From contig NZ_JABUAE010000008.1 of NCBI RefSeq assembly GCF_013314535.1, forward strand, positions 62,001 through 126,000: a stretch of 64,000 bases of DNA. The letters are read 5' to 3'. The notes under the pieces are model-generated. The model had not been told where the DNA came from. It ran no database searches and saw only the letters and a list, made by a program, of their open reading frames with translations. Source of the DNA: Bacillus sp. Xin1. GTDB lineage: Bacteria; Bacillota; Bacilli; Bacillales; Bacillaceae_G. A program made the translations under genes and the position numbers. Shown here one piece after another: positions 34,048 to 41,917 of this stretch; positions within the stretch are counted from its first letter, which is position 1; every line of letters starts with the position of its first letter.

Positions 34048-34407
34048 ATGATTACGTTTGAAAAAGTAAATGCAGAAACAAAAAAAGTTGTGGAAGAAAT
34101 GTTTGCTTCTCATAATTTGAATATGAAGGAAGTTGAATATTGCATAAAAGTTGATGATACATATATTGGCGTATTGGATTATAAGGTGCAAGATGAGCAT
34201 GCTATATTGTCTAATTTAATTATTCATTTCGATTACCAAGGTTACGGATATGGAACCAATACTTATTTTACATTGGAAGAAATGATGAAACATAGAGATA
34301 TAAAACGTATTCAAGTGTTACAAAGAGATATAACGGAACGAACAAATTCATTTATAGAGGGACTGGGCTTTATATTGAACGGTGAAGTATACATAAAACA
34401 CTTATAG
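34048..34407 (+). CDS. Small GNAT-like acetyltransferase
   Basis: 119 residues. The pattern L-I-I-H-F-D-Y-Q-G-Y-G-Y-G-T-N near residue 55 matches the acetyl-CoA loop, followed by R-T-N-S-F-I-E-G-L-G-F near the end. It is shorter than usual GNATs (about 140-150) and so may be a reduced form. ATG follows AGAGGGTGG. A small membrane-protein gene follows. Confidence 0.75.
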   Translation: MITFEKVNAETKKVVEEMFASHNLNMKEVEYCIKVDDTYIGVLDYKVQDEHAILSNLIIHFDYQGYGYGTNTYFTLEEMMKHRDIKRIQVLQRDITERTNSFIEGLGFILNGEVYIKHL

Positions 34408-34441
34408 AAGGAAAGAAATGAAATATAAGGCAGGTGGATGT

Positions 34442-34777
34442 ATGACGATGACGTCTGGTTTTTTACTAATAGGGGGTTGTTTTGTAGTAGCTGAACTATG
34501 CCAAATTTTCATTCGGAAAATGATGGGTAAAAAGCGTAAACCGTATGAATGGCAATACATTCCGGTATTTTGTATTCTGTTTTTTACTCTGTATGTATTG
34601 CAAAATCTTACTCATTTTCCGCCAATGTTAAACATTTTTTTGAAGTTTGGCTTAATATATAGTGGCAGTGGAATGACTATTCTATTTGGTTTGTTTTGCA
34701 TACGGCATGTTCATTATCAGTCATACATATTTATTTTAAATTGGCTCAACCGGGACGATGGAAACCGCCTTACATAA
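34442..34777 (+). CDS. Hypothetical membrane protein, 111-119 residues
   Basis: ATG 34442 has AGGTGGATG upstream; ATG 34418 with GAAGGAAAG is an equally possible start. Three hydrophobic segments (about 5-22, 40-60 and 68-95 from 34442) separated by a basic loop M-G-K-K-R-K. No recognised domain. The stop codon lies inside the following terminator hairpin. Confidence 0.6.
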   Translation: MTMTSGFLLIGGCFVVAELCQIFIRKMMGKKRKPYEWQYIPVFCILFFTLYVLQNLTHFPPMLNIFLKFGLIYSGSGMTILFGLFCIRHVHYQSYIFILNWLNRDDGNRLT

Positions 34778-34788
34778 GGTGGTTTTTT
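34763..34788 (+). terminator. Terminator overlapping the membrane-protein stop
   Basis: AACCGCCTT / AAGGTGGTT with a 4-nt loop and T run. Confidence 0.8.
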
Positions 34789-34869
34789 GCTTGGAACCAA
34801 ATTTTTATGTTGTACATAAAATAAAATAGGACGAGCATTAATATATTAAATATAGAAAGGAAGGGATAT

Positions 34870-35865
34870 ATGAAGTTAGTTATAGATGCAGGTCACGGCG
34901 GATACGATTCCGGTGCTGTTGGAAACGGTTTGATTGAAAAAAATCTAACACTTCAAATTGCTAAACGTGTTCGAGATATATTACTTGCAACTTATACACT
35001 TAATATTAAAATGACACGTGATAGTGATGTTTTCATCTCATTATCTGAACGTGCAAATATTGCAAATTCTTTTGGGGCAGATTATTTTATCTCATTTCAT
35101 ATTAATAGTGGTGGTGGAACAGGTTTTGAAAGTTATATTTATGATGGACTATCAAATAGTAGTTCAGCAGCAGCCAAACAACAAAAGATACATGCAGCCG
35201 TTAATCCAGTTTTAACGAAATACGGTTTGCGTGATCGTGGTGCAAAAAAAGCCAATTATGCAGTACTAAGAGAAACAGCTATGGATGCTTTATTAACAGA
35301 AACAGCTTTTATTGATACAACTTTTGATGCAAATTTATTAAAAAATCCGCAGTTTATGGAAGATTTAAGCCAAGCATATGCAAGAGGAATTGCGGCGATA
35401 TTAGGATTAACAGCAAATCCAAACCCACCCAATCCACAACCCCAAAATCCAACACCAAAAACGATAGGTGTAGCCTATATTCGTGGGAAGAATGTGAATT
35501 TAAGAAGTGGTCCATCAACAACATCCTCGGTGATCCGTCAGTTAAATGCTCCAGAATCGTATGTAGTATATCAAGAAAGTAACGGCTGGTTAGGTTTAGG
35601 TGCAGGAGAATGGATATATAATGATCCATCGTATATTGATTATGTGAAATATGGAAATAGTGATGGTAGTCCAATAGGAGTGGCAAATATTCGCGGCAAG
35701 AATGTGAATTTAAGAAACGGCCCATCAACAACATCCTCGGTGATTCGAAAGTTAAACTCTCCAGAATCCTATTTAGTATACGTGTATCAAAATGGTTGGC
35801 TAAACCTCGGGGGAAATCAATGGATTTATTATGATCCATCTTATATTGAATATAATCAATATTAA
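34870..35865 (+). CDS. N-acetylmuramoyl-L-alanine amidase with two SH3 repeats
   Basis: 331 residues. Amidase_3 domain (1-180): V-I-D-A-G-H-G-G-Y-D-S-G with the first Zn His, E-K-N-L with the Zn Glu, F-I-S-F-H-I-N with the second Zn His, and a late T-E-T-A-F-I catalytic Glu. A proline-rich linker (about 185-198) leads to two near-identical bacterial SH3 repeats of about 65 residues (200-262 and 270-331) sharing R-G-K-N-V-N-L-R-x-G-P-S-T-T-S-S-V-I-R. There is no signal peptide, so it is released by lysis or another route, as in phage- or sporulation-type amidases. Cleaves the glycan-peptide bond. Confidence 0.9.
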   Translation: MKLVIDAGHGGYDSGAVGNGLIEKNLTLQIAKRVRDILLATYTLNIKMTRDSDVFISLSERANIANSFGADYFISFHINSGGGTGFESYIYDGLSNSSSAAAKQQKIHAAVNPVLTKYGLRDRGAKKANYAVLRETAMDALLTETAFIDTTFDANLLKNPQFMEDLSQAYARGIAAILGLTANPNPPNPQPQNPTPKTIGVAYIRGKNVNLRSGPSTTSSVIRQLNAPESYVVYQESNGWLGLGAGEWIYNDPSYIDYVKYGNSDGSPIGVANIRGKNVNLRNGPSTTSSVIRKLNSPESYLVYVYQNGWLNLGGNQWIYYDPSYIEYNQY

Positions 35866-35895
35866 AATATGAAAGATTATCAATGGAGCTACATG

Positions 35896-35950
35896 AAGCC
35901 CTGTCTTGAATGTCTTGTGAACAGAAGAACTTAAAGGGAGGGCTTTTTTT
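35896..35950 (+). terminator. Terminator after amidase
   Basis: AAGCCCT (35896-35902) / AGGGCTT (35939-35945) with a long loop and T run. Confidence 0.6.
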
Positions 35951-35954
35951 GTGA

Positions 35955-36358
35955 AAAAATAATTTACGTGTACATTGGTTTAGTGATGTATTAGGAACAA
36001 TTGCCTTGCGTATCATAGTTGTATATCTATCTATAAGATTCGTACTACAAAAAATTGTGTTAATCTTTTCTATTGCTGTGTACTGTTTGACAGACCAAAT
36101 GGATAATTATAATGTTATGGATGTTATAACAGGTGCAACAATTGGTGTGATGTTATAAGGTCAATTCATTCAAATGAAAGAAAAAAATATATTGAAATTA
36201 TAAATTTTAAAAATGGTAATTGGACTTATTGTTGTGATTTCTATGCAATTCGTGCTGAAAAAGGAAGTTCCAGACATGTATTAAGTACGTTATGTGTTGC
36301 TTGGAATGACCATTACTTTTGTTGGTCTGTTTATTTTTCGTATGTATCGATAGGGTGA
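35955..36358 (+). pseudogene. Degraded PAP2-family phosphatase remnant
   Basis: An open frame 35955-36158 without a start codon encodes R-V-H-W-F-S-D-V-L-G and, later, D-N-Y-N-V-M-D-V-I-T-G-A-T-I-G, both resembling the third PAP2 phosphatase motif. Further fragments in other frames (V-I-G-L-I-V-V-I-S and Y-V-L-L-G-M-T-I-T-F-V-G) continue to 36358. PAP2 enzymes dephosphorylate lipid pyrophosphates or phosphatidate. The N-terminal half is missing and frameshifts follow, so it is a relic. Confidence 0.6.
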
Positions 36359-36438
36359 ACTTGAAAAATATATTCTAAAAAAGTTTTCTGAAATATATTG
36401 ACAACTTTTAGTCTATCCATTAACCTTTAAAATGTTAA

Positions 36439-36453
36439 TGATAATCACTTTCA
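36439..36453. promoter_or_regulatory. Fur box
   Basis: TGATAATCACTTTCA matches the 7-1-7 Fur consensus TGATAATnATTATCA at 12 of 14 fixed positions. It lies just upstream of the ribosome site of the siderophore-binding lipoprotein, so iron should repress that gene. Confidence 0.75.
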
Positions 36454-36466
36454 CCTAGGAGGAAAT

Positions 36467-37429
36467 ATGACCAAAACTAAAAATATCTTCATCTTCTGCA
36501 TTATAATGTTAATGGTTATGATTGCAGGGTGTGATAAAGAAGAGAAAAAAGAAACAAAAGCAGCAGCAAAAGGGAAAGATTCATATGTAATTAAGCATGC
36601 AATGGGGGAAACAACAATTACAGGGACACCAAAAAGAGTTGTTGTCCTGACAAATGAAGGTGCTGAGGCTCTTTTATCGGTAGGAGTTACACCAGTTGGT
36701 GCTACAAAGCCAAGAGCTGGTGATGAATGGTATCCGCACTTAGCAAAAGAATTGAGAGATACAAAAGTTGTAGGAACAGAGCGTGACGTTAATTTAGAGG
36801 CAATTATGAAATTAAAGCCTGATTTAATTATTGGGAATAAAATGCGCCATGAAAAGGTATATGAGCAATTAAAAGAAATTGCACCTACTGTTTATGCTGA
36901 AACACTACGCGGTGATTGGAAAGAAAACTTCGCGTTATACACAAAAGCAGTACATAAAGAAAAAGAAGGCAACAAAGCCTTGGATGATTATAAGAAGCGT
37001 ATTGAAGGATTAAAAGAGAAACTAGGAGATAAAGTAGATTCTAAAGTTTCTATTATTCGTTTCGTTCCAGGTGACGTTCGCATTTATCAAAAAAATTCAT
37101 TCTCGGGTGTTGTTTTAAATGATATCGGATTTAAGCGACCACCACTTCAGGATAAGGATGATTTTGCGATAAAAGGTGTTACAAAAGAGCAAATTCCGAA
37201 TATGGATGGGGACTATTTATTCTATTTCACATCTGATAAGGATGCTGATAAAAAGAATGCAGGAAATACAATAGCAAAAGAATGGACAGAAGATCCACTC
37301 TTTAAACAATTACAAGCTTCAAAAAATAATAAAGTATTTGAAGTAGATGAAGTCATTTGGAATACAGCAGGCGGTATTAAAGCAGCAAATCTTATGTTGG
37401 AAGACATAGAAAAATACTTTCTGAAATAA
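36467..37429 (+). CDS. Iron-siderophore ABC transporter substrate-binding lipoprotein
   Basis: 320 residues. Lipobox I-A-G-C near residue 21, then a charged linker and a class III periplasmic-binding fold (T-P-K-R-V-V-V-L near 62, L-K-P-D-L-I-I-G-N near 125, N-D-I-G-F near 223). It resembles YfiY/FeuA/FhuD-type receptors. The Fur box supports iron uptake. No permease or ATPase gene adjoins, so it must work with components elsewhere. ATG follows CTAGGAGG. Confidence 0.88.
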   Translation: MTKTKNIFIFCIIMLMVMIAGCDKEEKKETKAAAKGKDSYVIKHAMGETTITGTPKRVVVLTNEGAEALLSVGVTPVGATKPRAGDEWYPHLAKELRDTKVVGTERDVNLEAIMKLKPDLIIGNKMRHEKVYEQLKEIAPTVYAETLRGDWKENFALYTKAVHKEKEGNKALDDYKKRIEGLKEKLGDKVDSKVSIIRFVPGDVRIYQKNSFSGVVLNDIGFKRPPLQDKDDFAIKGVTKEQIPNMDGDYLFYFTSDKDADKKNAGNTIAKEWTEDPLFKQLQASKNNKVFEVDEVIWNTAGGIKAANLMLEDIEKYFLK

Positions 37430-37442
37430 GTAAAGTAGAGTG

Positions 37443-37478
37443 AAAAACACATTACTATTTAAAGGTAATGTGTTTTTT
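37443..37478 (+). terminator. Terminator after siderophore-binding gene
   Basis: AAAAACACATTAC / GTAATGTGTTTTT, 13-bp stem. Confidence 0.88.
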
Positions 37479-37562
37479 ATACTTTTAAATGACAGAAAAT
37501 TCTTTCTGTTAAACAAAGAGAAGTTGTACAATGAAATTAATAAAAAGTAAAGGAGTGGAGAA

Positions 37563-38441
37563 ATGGTGAAAGGTGTTCATAAAGATTGGATTTTGCTTAA
37601 TGGGAGAATTGTAAATACGGAGGAAGAACAGCCGATGGTTGCATTAGAAGAAAGAGGGCTGCAATTTGGGGATGGAATATATGAATTATTTCGTTTATAC
37701 AATGGGAAACCTCATTTACTAGATTTACATTTAGAGCGATTTTTTAAATCTATGAAGGAAATTCATCTTGTTCCACCTTTTACTAAAGAAGAATTAATTG
37801 AGCAACTTCAGCAATTAATTGAAAAAAATCAATTTCAAGAAGATGGGAATGTATATATTCAAATTTCAAGAGGTATGCAGCCCCGAAATCATGTATATGA
37901 ATCCAATTTAGTGCCAACTTATTTCGCAAATATCGTTTCATTCTCGAGACCGATTTCTGTAATGGAAAAGGGAATAAAGGTAACAGTGGAAGAAGATATT
38001 CGCTGGAAGTTTTGTCATATCAAATCTTTAAATCTGCTCCCTAATATTATGATTAAGAATAAAATTAATGAAGAAGGGTATCAAGAAGCAATATTAGTTC
38101 GAGATGGGATTGTAACAGAAGGTTGCCATTCAAATTTCTTTATTATAAAAAATAATAAAGTGATTACGCACCCGGCAGATCATTTTATTTTACATGGCAT
38201 TACTCGTCAACATGTCATTTCATTAGCAAAAGCTCTACATATTGAAGTAGAAGAGCGAGGGTTTTCATTACAAGAAGTATATGAGGCAGATGAATGTTTC
38301 TTTACAGCAACACCTCTTGAAATATTTCCTGTCATTCAAATAGGAAATGAGCAATTTGGTAATGGAGAAAGAGGAGTAATTACGAAGAAGCTACAAGCTG
38401 CTTATGAGGAGAGTATTGCGTCTTTAAAAGTAATAAACTGA
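37563..38441 (+). CDS. dat: D-amino acid aminotransferase
   Basis: 292 residues, fold-type IV PLP enzyme. Early R-G-L-Q-F-G-D-G-I-Y-E near residue 30, I-Q-I-S-R-G near 99, the PLP lysine in C-H-I-K-S-L-N near 147, and E-G-C-H-S-N-F-F near 180 correspond to D-Ala transaminase of Bacillus. It interconverts D-Ala and D-Glu, linking D-amino acids to cell wall metabolism. ATG follows AAAGGAGTGG. Branched-chain aminotransferases are the main alternative but differ in the RGLQFGD region. Confidence 0.88.
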   Translation: MVKGVHKDWILLNGRIVNTEEEQPMVALEERGLQFGDGIYELFRLYNGKPHLLDLHLERFFKSMKEIHLVPPFTKEELIEQLQQLIEKNQFQEDGNVYIQISRGMQPRNHVYESNLVPTYFANIVSFSRPISVMEKGIKVTVEEDIRWKFCHIKSLNLLPNIMIKNKINEEGYQEAILVRDGIVTEGCHSNFFIIKNNKVITHPADHFILHGITRQHVISLAKALHIEVEERGFSLQEVYEADECFFTATPLEIFPVIQIGNEQFGNGERGVITKKLQAAYEESIASLKVIN

Positions 38442-38457
38442 ATGTACAAGGAAAATG

Positions 38458-38482
38458 AAGCTGGTATTCCACCAGCTTTTTT
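38458..38482 (+). terminator. Terminator after dat
   Basis: AAGCTGGT / ACCAGCTT with a 5-nt loop and T run. Confidence 0.8.
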
Positions 38483-38538
38483 CGTGATATAATCAAACGT
38501 AGAATGATTTTTGAAAACGCTATAAAAGGGGATTATAT

Positions 38539-39186
38539 ATGAAATATGAAGCATTTAAAGAAGTGATTCACGGAAGACGTAGTGTTCGAAAATTTACAGA
38601 ACAAGAAGTATCAGTTCGTGACATAGAAGAAATTATTGATTGTGCTCGTTACGCACCAAGTGATACAAATTCACAAACGTGGGAATTTATTGTCATCATG
38701 AATCGGGATAAAATTAAAGAAATTGAACAAATGACATGGGATGCTTTACATAAAATGGCTGAACAAGCAGCGGAAAAGGGCGAAGAAAAAGCAGGTAAAT
38801 TACTTACACGTTCATTTGGACCATACGCAACTGCATTTTCTGATGCACCGGTTTTAATCGTATGTTTAGCTACACCTTACAAGTCAAAGTTTCGTGAAAA
38901 AATATTTGATCCAATTGACTTCGTTCCAGATTCAGTATGGGAAGAAGAGGGGATTAAGAGTAGTTGTTTAGCTGCACAAAATTTAATGTTAGCAGCATAT
39001 GCAAGAGGGCTTGGGACTTGCCCGATGACAGGGCCTGTGTTATTAGCTCAAAATGAATTACGACAATATTTACAAATTGAGCCTGAGAAACAAATTAATA
39101 TGGTAATTTCACTCGGTTACCCAAAAGAGCAGCCCAAAAAACTTGCTCGAAAAGAAATTGAGGATATTACAAAATTTATTTTTTAG
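38539..39186 (+). CDS. Nitroreductase family protein
   Basis: 215 residues. N-terminal G-R-R-S-V-R-K-F near residue 12, A-R-Y-A-P-S near 36 and S-Q-T-W-E-F near 43 form the FMN-binding region; G-L-G-T-C-P-M-T-G near 158 completes it. Members reduce nitro groups, quinones or flavins using NAD(P)H. ATG follows AAAAGGGG. Substrate unknown. Confidence 0.9.
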   Translation: MKYEAFKEVIHGRRSVRKFTEQEVSVRDIEEIIDCARYAPSDTNSQTWEFIVIMNRDKIKEIEQMTWDALHKMAEQAAEKGEEKAGKLLTRSFGPYATAFSDAPVLIVCLATPYKSKFREKIFDPIDFVPDSVWEEEGIKSSCLAAQNLMLAAYARGLGTCPMTGPVLLAQNELRQYLQIEPEKQINMVISLGYPKEQPKKLARKEIEDITKFIF

Positions 39187-39201
39187 GATGTTGTGTAAAA
39201 A

Positions 39202-39244
39202 AATAGAAAAAAGGCATTGGTGCGTCCGATGTCTTTTTTCTATT
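39202..39244 (+). terminator. Terminator after nitroreductase
   Basis: AATAGAAAAAAGGCAT pairs with ATGTCTTTTTTCTATT (one G-T pair). Confidence 0.8.
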
Positions 39245-39362
39245 TTTTCTAGAAGGGAATATTTTTTGCTAATAATGGGCTAAAATGGAGAATAAGAAGG
39301 AATTCCTAATTATTTCTTGAAAAAATTAATGATGTTAAAAAAGAAAGTATGGTACAGTAATA

Positions 39363-39383
39363 GTGAACAAAATGTTTGTTCAC
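39363..39383. promoter_or_regulatory. 21-bp palindrome, candidate operator
   Basis: GTGAACAAA-ATG-TTTGTTCAC is a perfect 9-bp inverted repeat with a 3-nt centre, the look of a TetR-family operator. It lies about 40 bp upstream of a TATAAT (39425-39430) that serves the lipoprotein gene. No cognate regulator gene is adjacent. Confidence 0.45.
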
Positions 39384-39465
39384 GGAATTTTAAAAAACTG
39401 AATTTAGAATAGATAATTATTTTTGTATAATAAATGAAAGAGTAAATTTACAGGGGGGATGAATT

Positions 39466-39954
39466 TTGAAGAAATTCATAATCGCTGGATTGTCTGCTTT
39501 GTTATTGGTTGGGTGTGGTGTTTCAAATGAAAAAGAAGAAGCCCAGCCTATAAAAGAAGAACAGATTGTAAATGCAAGTGATGAGAGTGTAACTTCTTTT
39601 CCTGAGGGGGCAATGCCAATTGGTGAAGGGAAAGTAAAAGTAATTACACCAGATGGTACTTCTGAAGATGGGAATATACCAACTGTATTTGTAAAGAAAG
39701 ACGCTCTAATTCAGCAAGTTGAATTAGAACTTACCAATTTTCAAAATGATAAAGAAACATTTGTATTCGTAGATAATATATTTGAAGATAAACATCATGT
39801 TACGAGCATAACGCAGACAACAGTAGAATTAAAACAAAAAACGTTAGAGGCAGGATATCACACAGTAACTGCAGCTCAATTTGAAAATAATGATCCATCA
39901 GGAAAAGTTATTAACTTTGTACAGGCTAAATTTGAAAATAAACCTGCATTTTAA
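39466..39954 (+). CDS. Hypothetical lipoprotein
   Basis: 162 residues, TTG start after GGGGGGATG. A signal with lipobox L-L-V-G-C near residue 17 is followed by an acidic linker and a mixed alpha/beta region with no domain I recognise (V-K-V-I-T-P-D-G-T, then F-V-F-V-D-N-I-F-E-D-K-H-H-V-T). Exposed on the outer face of the membrane. A palindromic operator candidate lies upstream. Confidence 0.8.
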   Translation: MKKFIIAGLSALLLVGCGVSNEKEEAQPIKEEQIVNASDESVTSFPEGAMPIGEGKVKVITPDGTSEDGNIPTVFVKKDALIQQVELELTNFQNDKETFVFVDNIFEDKHHVTSITQTTVELKQKTLEAGYHTVTAAQFENNDPSGKVINFVQAKFENKPAF

Positions 39955-39980
39955 AATAGACTAACACGTTATATGTAACA

Positions 39981-40016
39981 AAAAAGTACATTACTGAAAA
40001 AGTAATGTACTTTTTT
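39981..40016 (+). terminator. Terminator after lipoprotein gene
   Basis: AAAAAGTACATTACT / AGTAATGTACTTTTT with a 5-nt loop. Confidence 0.92.
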
Positions 40017-40216
40017 GTTTTGTATATTTTATGAAATAACTGAATTGATTGTCAGGCGAAAGGATCTTGTTGAATTATAATAAAATGAAAATATATATAC
40101 CTATAGTATAAATGTGTTATAGGAATCTTGTATGAAAATGTCGAATATAGTATACTGCGTCGTAAAAACACGTTTTCTATTGTTTAACGTGAAACGAGTA
40201 GGGAGGAAAAGATGTA

Positions 40217-40765
40217 ATGAAACGAGCTCTTATCAATATTGATTATACATATGATTTCGTGGCCGAAGATGGTGCTTTAACATGTGGGAAGCCAGGGCAA
40301 ACTATTGAAAAGCCTCTTGTAGAGATTACGAAGCAGTTTATGGAAAATGGAGATTATGTTGTATTTGCCATTGATAGGCATGAGGCAAATGATTCCTATC
40401 ATCCAGAGACACAACTATTTCCACCGCATAATATAGCGGGTACAAAAGGAAGAGATTTATACGGAGAGTTGCAAAATCTGTATGAAAAATATCGTAACAA
40501 TGAGAATGTATACTATATGGACAAAACACGTTATAGTGCTTTTGCTGGAACGGACTTAGAAATGAAACTAAGAGAAAGAGGTATACAAGAAGTCCACCTT
40601 GTTGGCGTATGTACGGATATTTGCGTTCTCCATACAGCGGTGGATGCTTATAATAAAGGATTTCACATCGTTGTACACGAAAAAGCAGTGGCTTCTTTTA
40701 ATGAACAAGGACATGAGTTTGCCCTAGGACACTTCAAGTCTTGTTTGCACGCAGAAGTACAGTGA
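40217..40765 (+). CDS. Isochorismatase-like cysteine hydrolase (nicotinamidase-type)
   Basis: 182 residues. The catalytic triad is visible as Asp in N-I-D-Y-T-Y-D near residue 8, Lys in M-D-K-T-R-Y-S-A-F near 99, and Cys in G-V-C-T-D-I-C-V near 134. These match the PncA/YueJ branch that converts nicotinamide to nicotinate in NAD salvage, with a D-R-H metal site near residue 53. ATG follows AGGGAGG. The exact substrate needs assay. Confidence 0.86.
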   Translation: MKRALINIDYTYDFVAEDGALTCGKPGQTIEKPLVEITKQFMENGDYVVFAIDRHEANDSYHPETQLFPPHNIAGTKGRDLYGELQNLYEKYRNNENVYYMDKTRYSAFAGTDLEMKLRERGIQEVHLVGVCTDICVLHTAVDAYNKGFHIVVHEKAVASFNEQGHEFALGHFKSCLHAEVQ

Positions 40766-40871
40766 AGGTAGAGGAAACATTGAGGATCATACCTGTTAGT
40801 AACTGTCTAGTTATATTAAAAAAGGACCATTTATTTTTTAAAATGCAATGTTATACATTATGTAATTTCGG

Positions 40872-40906
40872 GTACATCACTTACTTGAGAGTGATGTACT
40901 TTTTAA
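40872..40906 (+). terminator. Terminator downstream of the isochorismatase-like gene
   Basis: GTACATCACT / AGTGATGTAC then Ts, about 105 bp after the stop. Confidence 0.8.
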
Positions 40907-41038
40907 TTTATATATACTTATTCAGTAAACAATAGCGTGTCAATCAGAGATTTGTTGTTATTGCATATGAGAGTGTAGCACGTTATGGATATACATAGAT
41001 TGTGTAAGCATAAGGAAAGATAGCTATAGGTGATCAAA

Positions 41039-41188
41039 ATGAAGAAAAAACTTTTAGTTATCTTCTTATTTTCCTTTGCAATGCATATGTCATCAAATTA
41101 AATGACGATGGCAGAATCTCAAACGAACGTTGTAGAAAAGTTTATTCAAGCTTTAATCAATAGAGATGAAAAGTTAATAAAGTCCTAA
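41039..41188 (+). pseudogene. Interrupted secreted-protein gene fragment
   Basis: ATG 41039 opens a signal-like peptide M-K-K-K-L-L-V-I-F-L-F-S-F-A, closed by TAA at 41099-41101. The same frame continues without a gap into A-E-S-Q-T-N-V-V-E-K-F-I-Q-A-L-I-N-R-D-E-K and stops at 41186. An in-frame nonsense codon splitting a signal peptide from its mature start, plus an early end, suggests a decaying gene. The rest of the 40.9-41.28 kb gap holds nothing else I can support. Confidence 0.45.
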
Positions 41189-41285
41189 GTAATTGAGGGA
41201 ATCATTTATTCTGTTTGAATCTACTGTGTAACTATGGCATTCTTATTAAAAAGGTAATGATCTTTTCTATGTAAGAACTTTTACT

Positions 41286-41735
41286 TTATAAGGATACAAC
41301 CTGCTGTTGAATGAGTTTCTTAATAAACGGGCTAATCTTTTCTGGTAATTGATTCAAGTTGAAAAATTTAACTTCTAAAGATTCTGTGCCATCAGCCTGT
41401 AGAATGCCACCTTTTATTTCTTTACACATATAAGCAATTGTGATGGGATAAAATTCATCACAATTCGGTAATTTCACAAAAAATTCTTTTCCAGAAAAAA
41501 CACCTACTAAATCGAGTTTTCCAATTTCAATACCTGTTTCTTCGAGAACTTCACGCCTTCCTGCTCCTTCTGTTGATTCACCTAATTCAATAAACCCACC
41601 AGGAACACCCCAAACACCACTTTTTCTCTTCTGAAGTAAAATTTGTCCTTGCTCATTTAAAACAGCAACAGCAACTCCTGCTAGATTAAGTGGTCGTGAA
41701 CCCACAATTTCGCGTAAGTCTTCAATATAGCCCAT
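41286..41735 (-). CDS. Nudix hydrolase
   Basis: 149 residues from ATG 41735 (GGAGGA upstream). The Nudix box G-x5-E-x7-R-E-x2-E-E-x-G reads G-F-I-E-L-G-E-S-T-E-G-A-G-R-R-E-V-L-E-E near residue 46. Hydrolyses a nucleoside diphosphate linked to another group. It resembles the B. cereus group of small Nudix proteins; substrate unknown. Confidence 0.9.
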   Translation of the reverse strand: MGYIEDLREIVGSRPLNLAGVAVAVLNEQGQILLQKRKSGVWGVPGGFIELGESTEGAGRREVLEETGIEIGKLDLVGVFSGKEFFVKLPNCDEFYPITIAYMCKEIKGGILQADGTESLEVKFFNLNQLPEKISPFIKKLIQQQVVSL

Positions 41736-41917
41736 AGTATTGTCCTCCAATAATAGATTGTAAATTTTAAATTATGTATTCGAGATGGTGCTACTATATT
41801 CCTTTATATTTAGATTTTTAAGAAGTTGAAGAGGTAATGGTTCTCCAAAACATAAAAGTTTCACATACCATACTGTATTTTGTAGTTTTTAGAAATTTCT
41901 TAATGTTATAATGATAA

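Noticed and set aside
35460-35850. Two near-identical 65-codon repeats, as a possible CRISPR or tandem-duplication signal
   Set aside because: They encode two in-frame SH3 domains of the amidase.
35354-36016. 220-codon minus-strand open frame across the amidase
   Set aside because: Antisense to the repeated SH3 region; the apparent repeats mirror the real gene.
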